A DNA stretch of 7,496 nt from NCBI GenBank assembly GCA_947174035.1, contig CAMWHH010000028.1:1-7496 (forward strand), given 5' to 3'. This DNA comes from an uncultured Mycoplasma sp. Lineage in GTDB: Bacteria; Bacillota_I; Bacilli_A; Mycoplasmatales; Mycoplasmoidaceae. The stretch's first letter is position 1. Each line of letters starts with the position of its first letter. Shown one piece after another: positions 6,516 through 7,496 of this stretch. A program made the position numbers and the translations under genes. Under the pieces are notes generated by a model. That model saw nothing but the letters and a program-made list of their open reading frames with translations, was not told the origin of the DNA and did no database searches.

Positions 6516-7247
6516 TTATTTAATAATTTCACCAAATTTTAAAATTGTTTTTGGTAAATTTCTTTTGTGCTCAGAGATTTTATGTAGATATTCAATTCTT
6601 TCAAAATCACTTGTTGAAATTTCTTTTTTTTCCAAAAAAGTATCAATAGCTTGATAAGTAACCTTTAAATCATCTTCATCTTTTTGATTTTCAAAAAGCC
6701 CTGCACTTGGATCTTTAAAAATAATTTGATTTGGAACACCTAAAAGTTTTGCACACTCTCTAACATCGTTTTTTGTTAAATTTGCTAATGGAATAAAATC
6801 AGATCCAGAGTCACCAAATTTAGTAAAATACCCTGTATAAATTTCATCAGCATTACTTGTGCCACACACTAAGTAATTGTAAACTTGAGCATAGTAATAT
6901 AAAGTAACCATTCTTAATCTTGATTTTAAATTCATTAAAGCTAATTTATTCTCTGGTAAATCTTTGATGATTGTGTTAAAGGTTTGTTCTAGATTTTTAT
7001 TCACTGAATTTACTTTAAAATGGTTTATTACTAAATTTGCATCACTTATATCTTTTGCAGAATTATATATATCTAATCTAAGTGCCAAACTTCTCTCTTT
7101 AAAAAATTTGCTTGCTATAGCACAAATTAAAGCTGAATCTATCCCACCTGAAACACCAAAAACAAAACCTTTTGTTTTTGATTCTTCTATCACTTTATTA
7201 ATTCAATCAGTTATAGTGTTAATAATTTTTATATAATCTTTTTTCAT
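6516..7247 (-). CDS. nadE: Ammonia-dependent NAD+ synthetase
   Basis: This 243-aa protein catalyses the ATP- and NH3-dependent amidation of nicotinate adenine dinucleotide to NAD+, acting as a cytosolic dimer. The ATP-pyrophosphatase P-loop is S-G-G-I-D-S at 33-38. Other family features are the central helix region M-N-L-K-S-R-L-R-M (105-113), G-T-S-N-A-D-E (129-135), Y-F-T-K-F-G-D-S-G-S-D (140-150) with P-L-A-N-L-T-K (153-159), and the substrate loop P-S-A-G-L at 180-184. There is no glutaminase domain, so ammonia must be supplied directly. The true start is the ATG at 7247. Codon 15 is TGA (7205-7203), read as Trp, and a standard-code reading would wrongly start at the GTG at 7193 and lose 18 residues. 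It follows obgE by 5 bases with no clear Shine-Dalgarno, so translation is probably coupled. Confidence 0.96.
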
Positions 7248-7252
7248 AATTT

Positions 7253-7496
7253 TTAATTTATTTCAAAATCTTGATCTTTAATTTTAAAATAATCTCCTTT
7301 TTTAGCTCCTTTAGTTTTTAAAACTTCTTCAATTTCATCCATTTTTACTTTTTGCATAAATCTAACTACATTTTCATCAGTAGTAAAAGGAATTCTATTC
7401 AATCAGTATTCAATTTTTTTAGAACTAACATGTCATATATCATTTTCATCTTTTTGATAAGTTATAATATCTTCTTTTTCTTTTTCAACTTTTACT
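7253..7496 (-). CDS. obgE: GTPase Obg (ObgE/CgtA), C-terminal domain only
   Basis: The last 80 codons of the gene are present, and the rest lies beyond the right edge. Two TGA codons (7435-7433 and 7405-7403) encode Trp. The visible part matches the Obg C-terminal (OCT) domain: I-W-H-V followed by the I-E-Y-W-L-N-R motif, then T-D-E-N-V-V-R-F (about 39-46), the G-A-K-K-G-D (63-68) element and the closing F-K-I-K-D-Q-D-F-E-I. Obg is an essential GTPase of about 430 aa that binds the large ribosomal subunit and is linked to ribosome assembly and stress responses. The G domain and the N-terminal Obg fold cannot be seen here. Stop TAA is 5 bases before nadE, and the obg-nadE pairing is also found in other mollicutes as far as I recall. 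Confidence 0.93.

Noticed and set aside
7193..7195. nadE start at this GTG
   Set aside because: The frame continues upstream through a TGA Trp to an ATG at 7247, restoring the normal NadE N-terminal helix and close spacing to obgE.
6964..7236. A plus-strand open frame of about 90 codons
   Set aside because: It is antisense to nadE, and its hydrophobic translation is what AT-rich reverse-strand sequence gives by chance.

Overview
The window is a very AT-rich stretch of a Mollicutes (mycoplasma-like) chromosome read with genetic code 4, in which UGA means tryptophan. Six in-frame TGA codons fall at Trp-compatible positions: two in dnaE, two in obgE, one in nadE and one in a small hypothetical gene. 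Only one TGG Trp codon was seen, in mutM. The gene content and order (obgE-nadE; dnaE, stand-alone 5'-3' exonuclease, mutM, coaE, dnaB) fit a mycoplasma. My guess is the Spiroplasma/Mesoplasma/M. mycoides side of the group, but the sequence alone does not prove this.

Every gene lies on the minus strand, so transcription runs from high to low coordinates. At the right edge are the last 80 codons of obgE, followed after 5 bases by nadE (7247-6516). A weak AT-rich hairpin (6482-6504) probably ends that unit. A good -10 box (6400-6405) then starts a replication/repair operon: an 86-aa hypothetical gene (6368-6108), dnaE (6130-3140, overlapping it by 23 bases), a Pol I-type 5'-3' exonuclease without a polymerase domain (3121-2246), mutM (2243-1407) and coaE (1437-814, overlapping mutM by 31 bases). 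After a 175-base non-coding gap comes the first 212 codons of a Gram-positive-type replication initiation gene dnaB (638 to beyond base 1).

Functionally this is a DNA replication and base-excision-repair cluster. DnaE extends primers, the exonuclease removes primers and flaps, MutM excises oxidised purines, and DnaB helps load the replicative helicase. CoaE and NadE supply CoA and NAD, and Obg is a ribosome-associated GTPase. There is no mobile element, RNA gene, CRISPR array or obvious horizontally acquired region.

The least ordinary signals are in the dnaB leader. A 17-bp interrupted inverted repeat (629-647 with 692-709) would fold the mRNA so that the dnaB start codon is fully paired and the edge of the Shine-Dalgarno is covered. 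Just upstream are two overlapping, mutually exclusive dyads (724-777). Also notable are a DnaE PHP domain that has lost its metal-binding histidines, a CoaE with a diverged lid, and an uncharacterised small gene that opens the dnaE operon. I see no convincing sign of a wholly new multi-gene system.
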